Assembly (NCBI RefSeq): GCF_034651555.1
Contig: NZ_JAYEEQ010000014.1
Coordinates: forward strand, 38,115-102,114
Length of the DNA stretch: 64,000 bases
Reading direction: 5' to 3'
DNA from: Aurantibrevibacter litoralis
GTDB taxonomy: Bacteria > Bacteroidota > Bacteroidia > Flavobacteriales > Flavobacteriaceae
In this document: piece after piece, positions 23,535 through 31,675 of the stretch
Layout of the letters: every line of letters starts with the position of its first letter
Position numbering within the stretch: position 1 is the stretch's first letter
Position numbers and translations under genes: made by a program
Notes under the pieces: generated by a model
Told to the model about the DNA's origin: nothing
Databases searched by the model: none
Seen by the model: the letters and a program-made list of their open reading frames with translations, nothing else

Positions 23535-23655
23535 TGTTTGTTATTTAGTTCGGATTGAGCGTTGGCAAAAAAACAGCTCTTTTGGTTTTTTCAGCGTTAG
23601 CTTTCGTGTAGGCAAAAACCAAATGTGCTGTTTGTGCGGCTGGCTTTTTCTGCAT
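23535..23655. other. Non-coding spacer between attC-like sites D and E
   Basis: No gene is visible. The stretch carries GGATTGAGCGTTGGC, TTTCAGCGTTAGC and AACCAAATGTGCTG, repeat-like words; a related GGCTTGAGTGTTGGC occurs at about 46077-46091 beside the DUF1016 nuclease. Confidence 0.4.
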
Positions 23656-23658
23656 GAA

Positions 23659-23853
23659 GCACAACGGTCTAGCTATGCGTAGTGCGGAAGCAGATATTCT
23701 CAGAATTTCCTGTCAAGCACATCGCAAAAGCGGTTTGTTTTGTTTTTCCTTTTTTATCTCAAAGCAAAATCAAACTGATTTTGCGATCTTATAAAGATAC
23801 ACAAACCATTTAATAAAGCACCATTCGCCGCATTACGCATAGGTTTTGTTAGC
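23659..23853 (-). other. attC-like site E, intact
   Basis: CTATGCGTAGTGCGG (23673-23687) and CCGCATTACGCATAG (23828-23842) are inverted repeats with a single G.T-type mismatch, enclosing 140 nt. Outer cores are GCACAACGG on the left and TTTTGTTAGC on the right. The right part (23779-23850) is the 72-nt repeat also found at 13265-13336. At 195 nt it is longer than the 57-141 nt usual for integron attC sites. Confidence 0.7.
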
Positions 23854-23859
23854 AAATCG

Positions 23860-24221
23860 TTTTTCCTTTTTTTGAGACTGAGTACGGAAAAGTCAGCGCA
23901 CTGCTTGCGTATTGCGTGCGTCTGAGTAAGAAAGTCCTGCGAACTGCTTGCGCATCCCTCCGAAAGAAGCTAAAATCCATTTGCGCATGAGTAAGCCATC
24001 AACCTTTTCCAAGGTATTAAACACCCAAAACCGCCGGATCTAATTTAAAAGAGATCGTTTTTTAGGGATTGAGTACGGAAAAATCAGCTTGCTTGCGTCC
24101 GAGTACACCGTCCAACTTTTTCCACGAATGTGATATCCCAAAACAGCACGGCATAACTTTTATAAGCACCCCGAAAATGTTTGCTAACATTTGGCTATAA
24201 ACACCTGTCCTCTTACATGGT
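23860..24221. other. Gene-free stretch with inverted core words
   Basis: Contains two related GAGTACGGAAAA(A/G)TCAGC segments (about 23880 and 24070) and several GCTTGCG words. TGTTAGCAAA at its left edge and TTTGCTAACA at 24180-24189 form an inverted pair bounding the stretch. I see no convincing gene. Confidence 0.4.
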
Positions 24222-24389
24222 TTGCACCACTAAGCTACCAAATTTTAATTGTTTAATGGCATACCATTCCATTTCGGTAGCAACCATAGCCCAAAGCAAC
24301 CCATACGCACCCCTGAGGCTCTTTTATTTCCTGCCTACATTTTGGCTGGCAGGCAAGAACACTTTATTAATAAAAACTATACTTTAACA
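24222..24389. repeat. 164-nt dispersed repeat, copy 2
   Basis: Aligns with 14260-14423. A GGCTGGCAGGC insertion-like difference replaces GGCGTATAAGC. A frame that crosses it is repeat translation. It is the last repeat before the ppc neighbourhood resumes. Confidence 0.75.
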
Positions 24390-24442
24390 GCTTATAACAA
24401 AGGTTTAATACGCCCTTAACCACTATAGGGTAGCACAACCTT

Positions 24443-24450
24443 TATCTTTG
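24443..24450 (+). promoter_or_regulatory. Candidate -7 box of the 46-residue gene
   Basis: TATCTTTG, 25 nt before the ATG at 24476. No TTTG at the -33 position. Confidence 0.45.
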
Positions 24451-24475
24451 TATCTAATCATAAAAACAAAGGATT

Positions 24476-24616
24476 ATGGGAATTATTGATGAGAATAGAT
24501 TAAAACGCAAAAAACGACAAACAAACCCAACCAACCCTACAGGAAATACAAATGTTGAAACCAATACATTCGATATTGAAAAGAAAACGATTAAGGAACA
24601 GCAAAACAAAAAGTAA
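24476..24616 (+). CDS. Small basic protein of unknown function
   Basis: A 46-residue frame, MGIIDENRLKRKKRQTNPTN at the start and KKTIKEQQNKK at the end, with no recognised domain. Support: a Shine-Dalgarno-like AAAGGA 4 nt before the ATG, a TATCTTTG promoter box, and an intrinsic terminator 35 nt after the stop. The composition (Lys, Arg, Asn, Thr, Gln) suggests a nucleic-acid-associated or disordered protein. It lies between the accessory region and ppc, convergent with ppc. I do not recognise it and cannot exclude that it is chance, but the complete set of signals argues otherwise. Confidence 0.55.
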   Translation: MGIIDENRLKRKKRQTNPTNPTGNTNVETNTFDIEKKTIKEQQNKK

Positions 24617-24650
24617 GTTTTAGCACAACTTGTAATAATACTCTTCTAAA

Positions 24651-24685
24651 AAAACCCACTAACATATACGTAGTGGGTTTTTAAT
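24651..24685. terminator. Bidirectional terminator between the small gene and ppc
   Basis: AAAACCCACT (24651-24660) pairs with AGTGGGTTTT (24672-24681) and has T runs on both strands, so it can end the small plus-strand gene and the minus-strand ppc. Confidence 0.85.
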
Positions 24686-24706
24686 TTTAAGGCTAGGAAA
24701 AAGTTT

Positions 24707-27253
24707 TTAGGCCGAGTTTCTACTGGCGTTGATATTTCCGTAAAGTGAACGGGTCACTATTTTTTCATATAATTCCTTATACGAGGTGCCCTGCCCTATT
24801 TTCTGTAAGGCATATTGCTGTATTACCAATAAGGGCAATACAATGCTTTCCCTAATTTTTATGGATTCGCGCGATACTACTTCTTTTTCCATAAGAATGC
24901 TCATGCCCGAAAGCCGCAACAGCATTTCTTTAGACAGTTCATATTCTGCAAGTAAAAGCTTCCAAAAATCGCCGTATTCTGCATCTTCTTTCATATAGCT
25001 GGTCAGTTCAAAATAGCATTTAGACAAGGACATCATGCTATTGTCCATTAATGCCCGGAAAAAAGGCACCTCGTTATACAGAGTTTTCACCTCGGCAAAT
25101 TTGCCGTTTTCTTCCATAATTTTTAATGCAGACCCTATACCAAAATACCCCGGCACGTTCTGTTTCAACTGACTCCAGGAACCTACAAAAGATATGGCCC
25201 TAAGGTCGCTTAATTCTAATTTGGCCTTTTTACCTCTCTTACCCGGTCGGCTACCTATATTGGCCTTATTGTAATATTTTAGCGTACTCATGTTCTCTAA
25301 ATACGGCATAAATTTTTCGTGATGCTTTAACGCATCATAGGTCTGAAAACTTAAATGGGATAACTCTTCTATAACATTCCGTTGCGCGGAAGTGATTACA
25401 TTTTCTTTGCCAAAGAGATTATTAGAGAGTCCGGCAGTGAGCAATTGTTCGCAGTTGTAGGCAAATTGTTCTTTTGTGCCGTAGGTACTGGTTATCGTCT
25501 GTCCCTGTATCGTAAGCTGTATTTCATTGTTGGCTATATCTTTGGTCTGGGATGCATAAAATCGGTGTGTTTTTCCACCACCTCGTGCCGGTGGTCCGCC
25601 GCGACCATCAAAAAATATAGCGGTAATATTATGTTGCTCACAAACCTCAGACAGCTTTTCTTTCGTTTTTAAGATTTCCCAATTGGCCTTTACATAACCC
25701 CCGTCTTTGGTCCCGTCTGAGAAACCAAGCATAATGGTTTGCTTTTTGTTTCTTTTAGCCAAATGGGCATTGTATTCCGGTAAGGAAAACAGTTTTTGCA
25801 TGGTATCCCTAGCGGTATCCATACCTTTCATGGTTTCAAACAATGGTACAATATCAAAGGTGATGTCTTTTGCATACCAACCACACCATCGGAACAAACC
25901 GTACACGAATAGTACCGAAAACACATCTTCCGAATTGCTTATTATATATCGATTGCACCCATCTTCTCCATTTTTATCCTGTATGGCTTTTAGTTGTTGA
26001 ATATTCTCCAGAGTATCCCTTACAATTTCATCGTCGTAGTCCTGCGGAAGGGCTTTTATATTCTCATGAAGCAAAAGCGTTACCAAGGCCTTATCATCCA
26101 ATTCACTGAGTTCATTTTTGATATATCCGTTGTGAAGCAAAATAGCTTCTACGGTCTTAAAATGCATACTGTGATCTTGTCGTATATCCAGCGTGGCAAA
26201 ATGCGTTTTAAAAATTTTTACTTTATCTATTAAATGATCCAAATCGCGAAGATAAAGGGCGTGGTATTCATCGATTAATATGTTTCTGATGGTTAGCAGC
26301 GGATCAATAATGGCACTGTAATCTACATGCTTAGACGGATCGAACATGGCCACATACAAATTCTTACGCAATTGATTGATGTATACCTGTAGGTTCTTAA
26401 AGGTAAGTTTTTGTTGTAACTTTTTTAAGTCGTTATAATAGCACTTCATTAACGTAATCCGAAGCTCGTCTGCCACGTCTTTGGTAATCGATGCCGTAAC
26501 AAAAGGATTTCCATCGCGGTCTCCACCAGGCCAAAATCCAAGTTTTATAATATTGTGATTTTCAAACACGCCATCCCTACTGCTGCTTTTTACATAGGCG
26601 TACAACTCCCCAACGGCGTCATAATACACATTTCTAAGGATATGGATTATGTTCTTGGCCTCATCTAAAGGGGTTGGTTTTTGCGCATTAATCAGCGAGG
26701 TTAGTCCCAATTGCTGCAGTGCTACATCTATTTCGTTTACTTTGTTTTCCTCAATAAGGGTTCTTAAATTCCCCATAATGTCTAGTACTGCGGGGGTATA
26801 GAATTGAGTAGGATGCGCGGTTAGCACAATACGCGCACTAAAGGTGGCTAACTTTTCTGCCACATCATCCCAATTTTTATTCTTCTCAAGAAATTGAAAG
26901 TAATCTTTAATAGACAGGGAACTGCTGTGGGCATGCAATTTTGGAAAAGCAGCGTCCTCTACACTGTCGTAAAGTACCACTTGCCGTTCTACGTATTGTA
27001 CGATGCGAAACATAAAATCGATACGATCTTCCTCTGAAGCAATGTTGGCGTAATTCTGAAAGAAAGCATCCAGTATTTGCTGCGGATTTTGTCCCGATTT
27101 AAGCCCCTTTTCGCATTGATCTAATAACAACGGAATTAACATCCCCACATTTTCAATGTCTTTATAGGGAAGACTTAAGAATAAACTATTGTAAATATTG
27201 AATTTATTATTGACCGATTTTTTAAAAACTTCTAATCTTTCTGATTGATGCAT
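24707..27253 (-). CDS. ppc: Phosphoenolpyruvate carboxylase
   Basis: An 848-residue anaplerotic enzyme that carboxylates PEP to oxaloacetate. Catalytic His is in LTAHPTQ (about residue 145-151), PEP/bicarbonate-binding residues lie in GGDRDGNPFVT near 240, and the RGGPPARGGGKTH loop is near 553. The SQRNVIEEL segment lies near 623. The C-terminus ends SRNSA instead of the (R/Q)NTG usual in this enzyme family; the decayed copy at 11620-11800 also ends RNS, so this is a lineage trait, not an error. Length is short of the 880-950 usual in proteobacteria but normal for this branch. It is monocistronic and closed by a terminator. Confidence 0.95.
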   Translation of the reverse strand: MHQSERLEVFKKSVNNKFNIYNSLFLSLPYKDIENVGMLIPLLLDQCEKGLKSGQNPQQILDAFFQNYANIASEEDRIDFMFRIVQYVERQVVLYDSVEDAAFPKLHAHSSSLSIKDYFQFLEKNKNWDDVAEKLATFSARIVLTAHPTQFYTPAVLDIMGNLRTLIEENKVNEIDVALQQLGLTSLINAQKPTPLDEAKNIIHILRNVYYDAVGELYAYVKSSSRDGVFENHNIIKLGFWPGGDRDGNPFVTASITKDVADELRITLMKCYYNDLKKLQQKLTFKNLQVYINQLRKNLYVAMFDPSKHVDYSAIIDPLLTIRNILIDEYHALYLRDLDHLIDKVKIFKTHFATLDIRQDHSMHFKTVEAILLHNGYIKNELSELDDKALVTLLLHENIKALPQDYDDEIVRDTLENIQQLKAIQDKNGEDGCNRYIISNSEDVFSVLFVYGLFRWCGWYAKDITFDIVPLFETMKGMDTARDTMQKLFSLPEYNAHLAKRNKKQTIMLGFSDGTKDGGYVKANWEILKTKEKLSEVCEQHNITAIFFDGRGGPPARGGGKTHRFYASQTKDIANNEIQLTIQGQTITSTYGTKEQFAYNCEQLLTAGLSNNLFGKENVITSAQRNVIEELSHLSFQTYDALKHHEKFMPYLENMSTLKYYNKANIGSRPGKRGKKAKLELSDLRAISFVGSWSQLKQNVPGYFGIGSALKIMEENGKFAEVKTLYNEVPFFRALMDNSMMSLSKCYFELTSYMKEDAEYGDFWKLLLAEYELSKEMLLRLSGMSILMEKEVVSRESIKIRESIVLPLLVIQQYALQKIGQGTSYKELYEKIVTRSLYGNINASRNSA

Positions 27254-27562
27254 ATTGTATTTATTTCTAAGATAGTATTTTAAAACCTACGTTTTTGTCC
27301 TTGCATTTTTCCTTTGCACAAATATCGGGAATAATACACAAACCGAGGCAGCGTTAACCCCAAATAACAAAATAGCGCTTACTTACCACAAAAATAACAG
27401 GGTTCACAACAATAATTACGTCAGGCACTAAAAAGAAAATACTTTTACTGTGTTATCTCATAAAGACTAATTTTTTTTCATTTTCATATAGTGTTCTCGT
27501 AAAAGAGTTCTTTCGTAACTGAGAGGACTCTTTTTAGTTTTAATGCCTTTGTAACAACACAA
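27254..27562. other. Intergenic stretch upstream of ppc
   Basis: 309 nt without a gene. It must hold the ppc promoter (minus strand; a GATATTTG word at about 27322-27329 is the best partial match) and a hairpin near 27501-27535. No repeat is seen. Confidence 0.4.
27501..27535. terminator. Hairpin after the UDG-like gene
   Basis: AAAAGAGTTC (27501-27510) pairs with GGACTCTTTT (27525-27534) with one G.T pair. The T run is better on the plus strand, but the only adjacent gene ends on the minus strand 28 nt away. Confidence 0.5.
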
Positions 27563-28228
27563 TTAGAAAAATTCTTTGTACTGCAATACCCTGTAATCTA
27601 GGGTGGTCATTTTCGGATATCGCATTTTTAATTTTTTGTAGTCCTGTAAACTTCCTACAGCCCTGTTTGCTGCGCCGGAAGGTGCGATTAAAGAAACCGT
27701 CTTTATTATTCTGTTGCCTTTAAGTTGAAATTCATGAATTCGGGGCACGCGTTCCTGTGTCACTTTTAATCTTATTTGGTGTTCCTTTAGCAACTTTCGA
27801 AAAAGGTATTCTGGTCCGTTTTTACTATTACCTCCTGTAAAAAGTAGGGTGTCTATTTTTGGATACTTTTGCAAATACAACATCAAATCTCTGAGAACAA
27901 TACGGCTCATTCCAATGTCCGAAGCATCCATTTTGCTTCGTTCGGCTTGTGCAATAATATCACAAATCCCAATTTTTCGATCTTTTAGAAATCGCTGACG
28001 CTGTGCTATGGCCTCAGTTGTATTTTCGTATAAAAGTCCCAACCCAAAAATACGATCTAAAATAGGCCATAATTGGCCATCTCTGCTACCGTAACAAAAA
28101 TCTACATCGCCTTCTTTTAATTCTTTCGATGTAAAGCGAGGTGGCGGCAAGGTACCAACAATGAGTTTTGTGGTCTCCGAAAAAAGAAAAGGTGTATATG
28201 GATGTGTATGTATGAAAATTTCGCTCAT
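27563..28228 (-). CDS. Uracil-DNA glycosylase superfamily-like protein
   Basis: A 221-residue protein whose opening KLIVGTLPPPRF near residues 20-31 resembles the water-activating loop region of uracil-DNA glycosylase-fold proteins (G-T-x-P-x), with IGICDIIAQAERSKMDASD near 88-106 and LLFTGGNSKNG near 130-140 in the positions expected for the fold's central strands. A C-terminal LIAPSGAANRAVG would supply the (S/P)-(S/G)-x-A leucine-loop element. A role in removing uracil or another altered base is inferred; activity is untested and the catalytic residue is not obvious. Related proteins are common in Bacteroidota as hypothetical UDG-like proteins. Confidence 0.6.
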   Translation of the reverse strand: MSEIFIHTHPYTPFLFSETTKLIVGTLPPPRFTSKELKEGDVDFCYGSRDGQLWPILDRIFGLGLLYENTTEAIAQRQRFLKDRKIGICDIIAQAERSKMDASDIGMSRIVLRDLMLYLQKYPKIDTLLFTGGNSKNGPEYLFRKLLKEHQIRLKVTQERVPRIHEFQLKGNRIIKTVSLIAPSGAANRAVGSLQDYKKLKMRYPKMTTLDYRVLQYKEFF

Positions 28229-28406
28229 AACGAATCGTGCTTCAAGCTAGGCTCAAAGATACATTTTAGGCAGATTATGAGATTACGCCATAGTGTCTTG
28301 CTTTAAAGCCTTTTTATCATTGCAAAACTGCAAGAAAAACACTATTTTTAGGCAAGCAGATAAACATCGATTCTACTAATAGAATCAACTAAAATAGCAT
28401 TGTGTT

Positions 28407-28535
28407 ATGGGAAAAGGTGATAAAAAAACCAGAAGGGGTAAAATTGTGAATGGAACGTACGGTAGCAGAAGAAAGCGAAAAATTAAAATTCGCCCCACGG
28501 TAGAAGAAAAAATCGACATAAAGAAAAAGAAATAA
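28407..28535 (+). CDS. 30S ribosomal protein bTHX
   Basis: A 42-residue, strongly basic protein starting MGKGDKKTRRGKIVNGTYGS and continuing RRKRKIKIRP. The MGKGDKKTxxGKI-x-x-G-(S/T)-YG pattern is that of the small ribosomal protein THX (S31-type), which stabilises the head of the 30S subunit in Thermus and is conserved in Bacteroidota. It is too short for most gene finders. A perfect 7-bp hairpin GATTCTA-CTAA-TAGAATC lies at 28369-28386, 20 nt before the ATG, and might be regulatory. The stop is 1 nt from the stop of the convergent lipoprotein gene. Confidence 0.88.
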   Translation: MGKGDKKTRRGKIVNGTYGSRRKRKIKIRPTVEEKIDIKKKK

Positions 28536-28536
28536 T

Positions 28537-28902
28537 TTAGTCCAATACAAAAACCAAATCGATATCACCTGCCTCGGAAATGGAAAGGTCATAGGTATAA
28601 AAACCGATGGGCAATGGGGTTTCGCCATCAAAATCTATGGGCTGTAGCACAAACGTTTCTCCGTTAGCCTCTATTTCTATAAAATTAAAGGTATAGGCTA
28701 CCTCAAATTCCTGATAATCGGAATAGTCATCAGAAGATATGTTCACGTACTCATTGCCTTCTACCCCTACCTGTACCCTATCAAAGGTAAGATTACTACT
28801 GTTTTTGATTCGAATATTAGCCAAAGAAACATCATCATCACGGTCATCGCAGGCCACAAAGAAAAGCATACACATACAGAGCGTAAAAAACTTGGTTTTC
28901 AT
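28537..28902 (-). CDS. Small lipoprotein of unknown function
   Basis: A 121-residue protein with a lipoprotein signal peptide: MKTKFFTLCMCMLFFVACDD, lipobox FVAC, acylated Cys near residue 18, followed by Asp and Arg residues. The rest is a beta-rich acidic domain with ISSDDYSDYQEFEVAYTFNF and LSISEAGDIDLVFVLD; I do not recognise the family. An ATG at 28935 would extend it by 11 residues but leaves the signal peptide internal, so ATG 28902 is preferred. It should sit in the cell envelope. It converges with the bTHX gene with only one base between the stop codons, so a shared terminator is absent. Confidence 0.8.
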   Translation of the reverse strand: MKTKFFTLCMCMLFFVACDDRDDDVSLANIRIKNSSNLTFDRVQVGVEGNEYVNISSDDYSDYQEFEVAYTFNFIEIEANGETFVLQPIDFDGETPLPIGFYTYDLSISEAGDIDLVFVLD

Positions 28903-29035
28903 GTAGTTGTCTTTATTGTTTTTAAACGATTGCATGGGCTAATACTTTCTAGCTGTTAACGAAAATCTATTCAAAATATTCTATACAACCCCAGAAAAAG
29001 ACAACAGCAACTCAGAATTGCACGTAAAAGAAAGC

Positions 29036-29797
29036 CTATCGTACAAAAACCAACTCATTTTCTTTTTGAGAAAGAGCATCGCTAAATCCGTAGCCCTCCA
29101 TAGTAAACCCCTTTACATCTTCCACCGTTTTTACGTCATTCTCAATGATGTAACGGGTCATATAGCCCCGAGCCAATTTCGCATAGGTCATAATCGTTTT
29201 ATATTCCCCGTTTTTCAACTCCTTAAAACCAATATTGATCACCGGAACTTTCAATTTTTTTGTATCAATCGCCTTAAAATACTCTATACTGGCCAAGTTA
29301 ATACACAATTCGTCTTTTTGCAGTTCGTCGTTGAGCGCTTTGGTTATTTTCGGTTTCCAAAAAGAATACAAGTCCTTGTTTTTTCCGATTGGGAATTTGG
29401 TTCCCATTTCCAAGCGGTACGGCTGCATCAAATCCAATGGTTTTAGCAGTCCATATTGTCCTGAAAGGATGCGTACTGAATTTTGAAGATGATCAATTTT
29501 ATGCTCGGGAAGCGAATACGCATCTAGTCCTCTAAACACATCTCCACTAAACGCATAAATGGCAGGTCTGGCATTTTCCAGCGTAAAAGGCAAATTCCAT
29601 TGCTGATTGCGTTCGTAATTTAGCTGCGCCAAACTGCTAGAAATATCCATTAATTTACTAAGGCTGTTGACCGTTTTTTTGCGCAACAGCTTGTTTATTC
29701 GTTCTGCTTCGGACAAAAAAATACTTTCGGTATATTGGGATGTGGGTAATTGGCGCTCAAAATCTAATGATTTCGCTGGTGAAATTAAAATTTTCAT
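29036..29797 (-). CDS. yaaA: Peroxide stress protein YaaA
   Basis: A 253-residue protein of the YaaA/UPF0246 family. It begins MKILISPAKSLDFERQLPT, has the family's RPAIYAFSGDVFRGLDAYSL near residues 78-97, ILSGQYGLLKPLDLMQPYRLEMGTK-like segment near 110-134, and ARGYMTRYIIEN near 208-219. In E. coli YaaA lowers intracellular free iron under hydrogen peroxide stress. It appears to be a single gene; a 169-nt gap separates it from the rluD-like gene upstream on the same strand. Confidence 0.93.
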   Translation of the reverse strand: MKILISPAKSLDFERQLPTSQYTESIFLSEAERINKLLRKKTVNSLSKLMDISSSLAQLNYERNQQWNLPFTLENARPAIYAFSGDVFRGLDAYSLPEHKIDHLQNSVRILSGQYGLLKPLDLMQPYRLEMGTKFPIGKNKDLYSFWKPKITKALNDELQKDELCINLASIEYFKAIDTKKLKVPVINIGFKELKNGEYKTIMTYAKLARGYMTRYIIENDVKTVEDVKGFTMEGYGFSDALSQKENELVFVR

Positions 29798-29966
29798 TGT
29801 CGTAACAGTTTTATTTTTTGCCTAGTTATTTTTTAAAATCTGTATTATACAACCAGTTTTGGTTTTTAATTATCTGCCAAAACCCGTGGATAAACAATAA
29901 CACGGCTAAAAATACTATCCTTTTTTGGGAAAGCCTGTGTTGGGTGAAAAGATTTTGTTTATGATA

Positions 29967-30998
29967 TTATTCGTTCTGACTATGCCGCGCATAGTTTCGC
30001 CATTTTTCAATACATTCTGACATATCTTCGGGAATATCAGAATTAAATTGCATGTAGCTACCAGACACCGGATGCACAAATCCTAAGGTTTTGGCATGTA
30101 GTGCCTGCCTTGGCAAAATCTTGAATGCATTGTCTACAAACTGTTTGTATTTCGTAAACGTGGTTCCTTTTAAAATTTTATCACCCCCGTATCGTTCATC
30201 ATTAAACAAGGTGTGCCCAATGTGCTTCATGTGCACCCGTATTTGATGGGTCCTACCTGTTTCCAGTTTGCAAGATACGAGTGTTACATAACCCAACCGT
30301 TCTATAACCTTGTAATGCGTTACAGCCTCCTTTCCCTGTTCGCCCTCCGGAAAAACGGTCATCTGCAACCGATTCTTGGGGTGGCGCCCTACATGACCTT
30401 CTACCGTGCCTTGATCCTGCTCCACATTGCCCCAAACCAATGCCACATATTCCCTTTCGCTGCTTTTTTCAAAAAACTGTTGCGCTAAATGGGTCATGGC
30501 AGCCTCTGTTTTGGCCACCACTAAAAGTCCGGAAGTATCCTTATCTATACGATGTACTAAACCAGGCCGTTCATTTGCATTTACAGGCAACTCTTTCTGA
30601 TGGTACAGCAAGGCATTAATTAAAGTCCCCGAATAATTACCATGCCCCGGGTGCACCACCATGCCGGGCGGTTTGTTTACCACAAGAAGCACTTCGTCTT
30701 CATACACAATATCCAAAGGAATAGCCTCGGGCAATAATAAAAATTCATAGGGCGGATGCGCAAAAAGCACTTTTACTTCATCGCCTGCTTTTACCCTGTA
30801 GTTTTGTTTTACAATAGTGTTGTTTACCCAAATATGACCGTCCTTAGCGGCCTGTTGTACTTTATTTCGGGTTGCATTTTCAATAAAATTCATTAAGTAC
30901 TTATCTACCCGAAGTGGCTCCTGACCTTTAGAAGCTACAAACTTGTGATGCTCAAAAAGGGCTTCCTCTCCCATACCCAATTCCTCATGCGCTTCCAT
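29967..30998 (-). CDS. RluD-type 23S rRNA pseudouridine synthase
   Basis: A 343-residue enzyme with an N-terminal S4 RNA-binding domain (about 20-85; LRVDKYLMNFIENATRNKVQ, VNNTIVKQNYRVKAGDEV) and a pseudouridine synthase domain with HRIDKDTSGLLVVAKT near 149-164 holding the catalytic Asp, and LETGRTHQIRVHMKHIGHT near 244-262. It isomerises uridines in rRNA; the RluD subclass modifies helix 69 of 23S rRNA but the exact target is inferred. The start is 3 nt downstream of the PASTA gene stop, so the two genes form an operon; PASTA-gene/rluD linkage is common in Bacteroidota. Confidence 0.92.
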   Translation of the reverse strand: MEAHEELGMGEEALFEHHKFVASKGQEPLRVDKYLMNFIENATRNKVQQAAKDGHIWVNNTIVKQNYRVKAGDEVKVLFAHPPYEFLLLPEAIPLDIVYEDEVLLVVNKPPGMVVHPGHGNYSGTLINALLYHQKELPVNANERPGLVHRIDKDTSGLLVVAKTEAAMTHLAQQFFEKSSEREYVALVWGNVEQDQGTVEGHVGRHPKNRLQMTVFPEGEQGKEAVTHYKVIERLGYVTLVSCKLETGRTHQIRVHMKHIGHTLFNDERYGGDKILKGTTFTKYKQFVDNAFKILPRQALHAKTLGFVHPVSGSYMQFNSDIPEDMSECIEKWRNYARHSQNE

Positions 30999-31001
30999 AG
31001 G

Positions 31002-31589
31002 CTATTCGGAATCCTCTTTAATGCGTGCTCTTTCTGTTATGCTGCCATTGCCACAAATTAATTCAATTTTAGACGTCTTGGGTAGTTTGTCTCCGGGTGC
31101 AATGTTCTTTCCTTGGTGTTTTATGTAGTACACCATATCCTTTCCGAGTTCATCGATATAGGTTACTCGTTCTACGTCTAAGCCTACTGCTTTTAACATG
31201 GAACTAGCGTTGCGCTGGGTTACCTGTATAATGTTGGGTATAGTCACTTTTTTGTACCCGGAAGGATTCACCGTAATGTATATTTTCCGGTTTAATTTAA
31301 CCTTGCTACCTGCCGAAGGATTTTGGTCGATGATGGAAAAACGAGGATAACTGGGGTTGTAATTGGCTGAATCGAGCACTTCGTACCGAAGTCCGGCATT
31401 TTCAATTGTTGTACGCATTTCCGTAACCGACTGCTTGGACAAATCCGGTACAACCACAAATTCACCATGATTGGTCGATGTTTTTAACCACTGCAACAAG
31501 AGTACCACTAAAATTATGGAAACCACCAAGGCCAACACTAACTGAATTAAAAAAACCTTACTTTTTATAAAGTTGAAAAAATTTCGCAT
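31002..31589 (-). CDS. Membrane-anchored PASTA domain protein
   Basis: A 195-residue protein with one N-terminal membrane segment (about residues 14-34, LIQLVLALVVSIILVVLLLQ) and two to three PASTA domains, the first with VVVPDLSKQSVTEMRTTIEN, the second with VTIPNIIQVTQRNASSMLKA. PASTA domains bind muropeptides or help localise cell-wall proteins; in this protein no kinase or PBP domain is attached. It precedes rluD by 3 nt and is divergent from ddl, a cell-wall gene, with 86 nt between starts. A TATCTTTG box (31608-31615, minus strand) lies about 19 nt before its ATG. Confidence 0.92.
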   Translation of the reverse strand: MRNFFNFIKSKVFLIQLVLALVVSIILVVLLLQWLKTSTNHGEFVVVPDLSKQSVTEMRTTIENAGLRYEVLDSANYNPSYPRFSIIDQNPSAGSKVKLNRKIYITVNPSGYKKVTIPNIIQVTQRNASSMLKAVGLDVERVTYIDELGKDMVYYIKHQGKNIAPGDKLPKTSKIELICGNGSITERARIKEDSE

Positions 31590-31607
31590 AATTCATTTAT
31601 TATGATA

Positions 31608-31615
31608 CAAAGATA
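31608..31615 (-). promoter_or_regulatory. Candidate -7 box of the PASTA-rluD operon
   Basis: Minus-strand TATCTTTG lies 18 nt before the ATG at 31589, in the divergent gap to ddl. No matching TTTG at -33. Confidence 0.5.
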
Positions 31616-31675
31616 GGAAACCCACCGCATTTTTTATTTACTTTGATTTTCCTAAAATGATTTATCGCAATACCT

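Noticed and set aside
11596..24475. Integron integrase, CRISPR array, prophage or conjugative genes in the accessory region
   Set aside because: No tyrosine or serine recombinase, cas gene, regularly spaced short repeats, phage structural or transfer genes were found in any frame.
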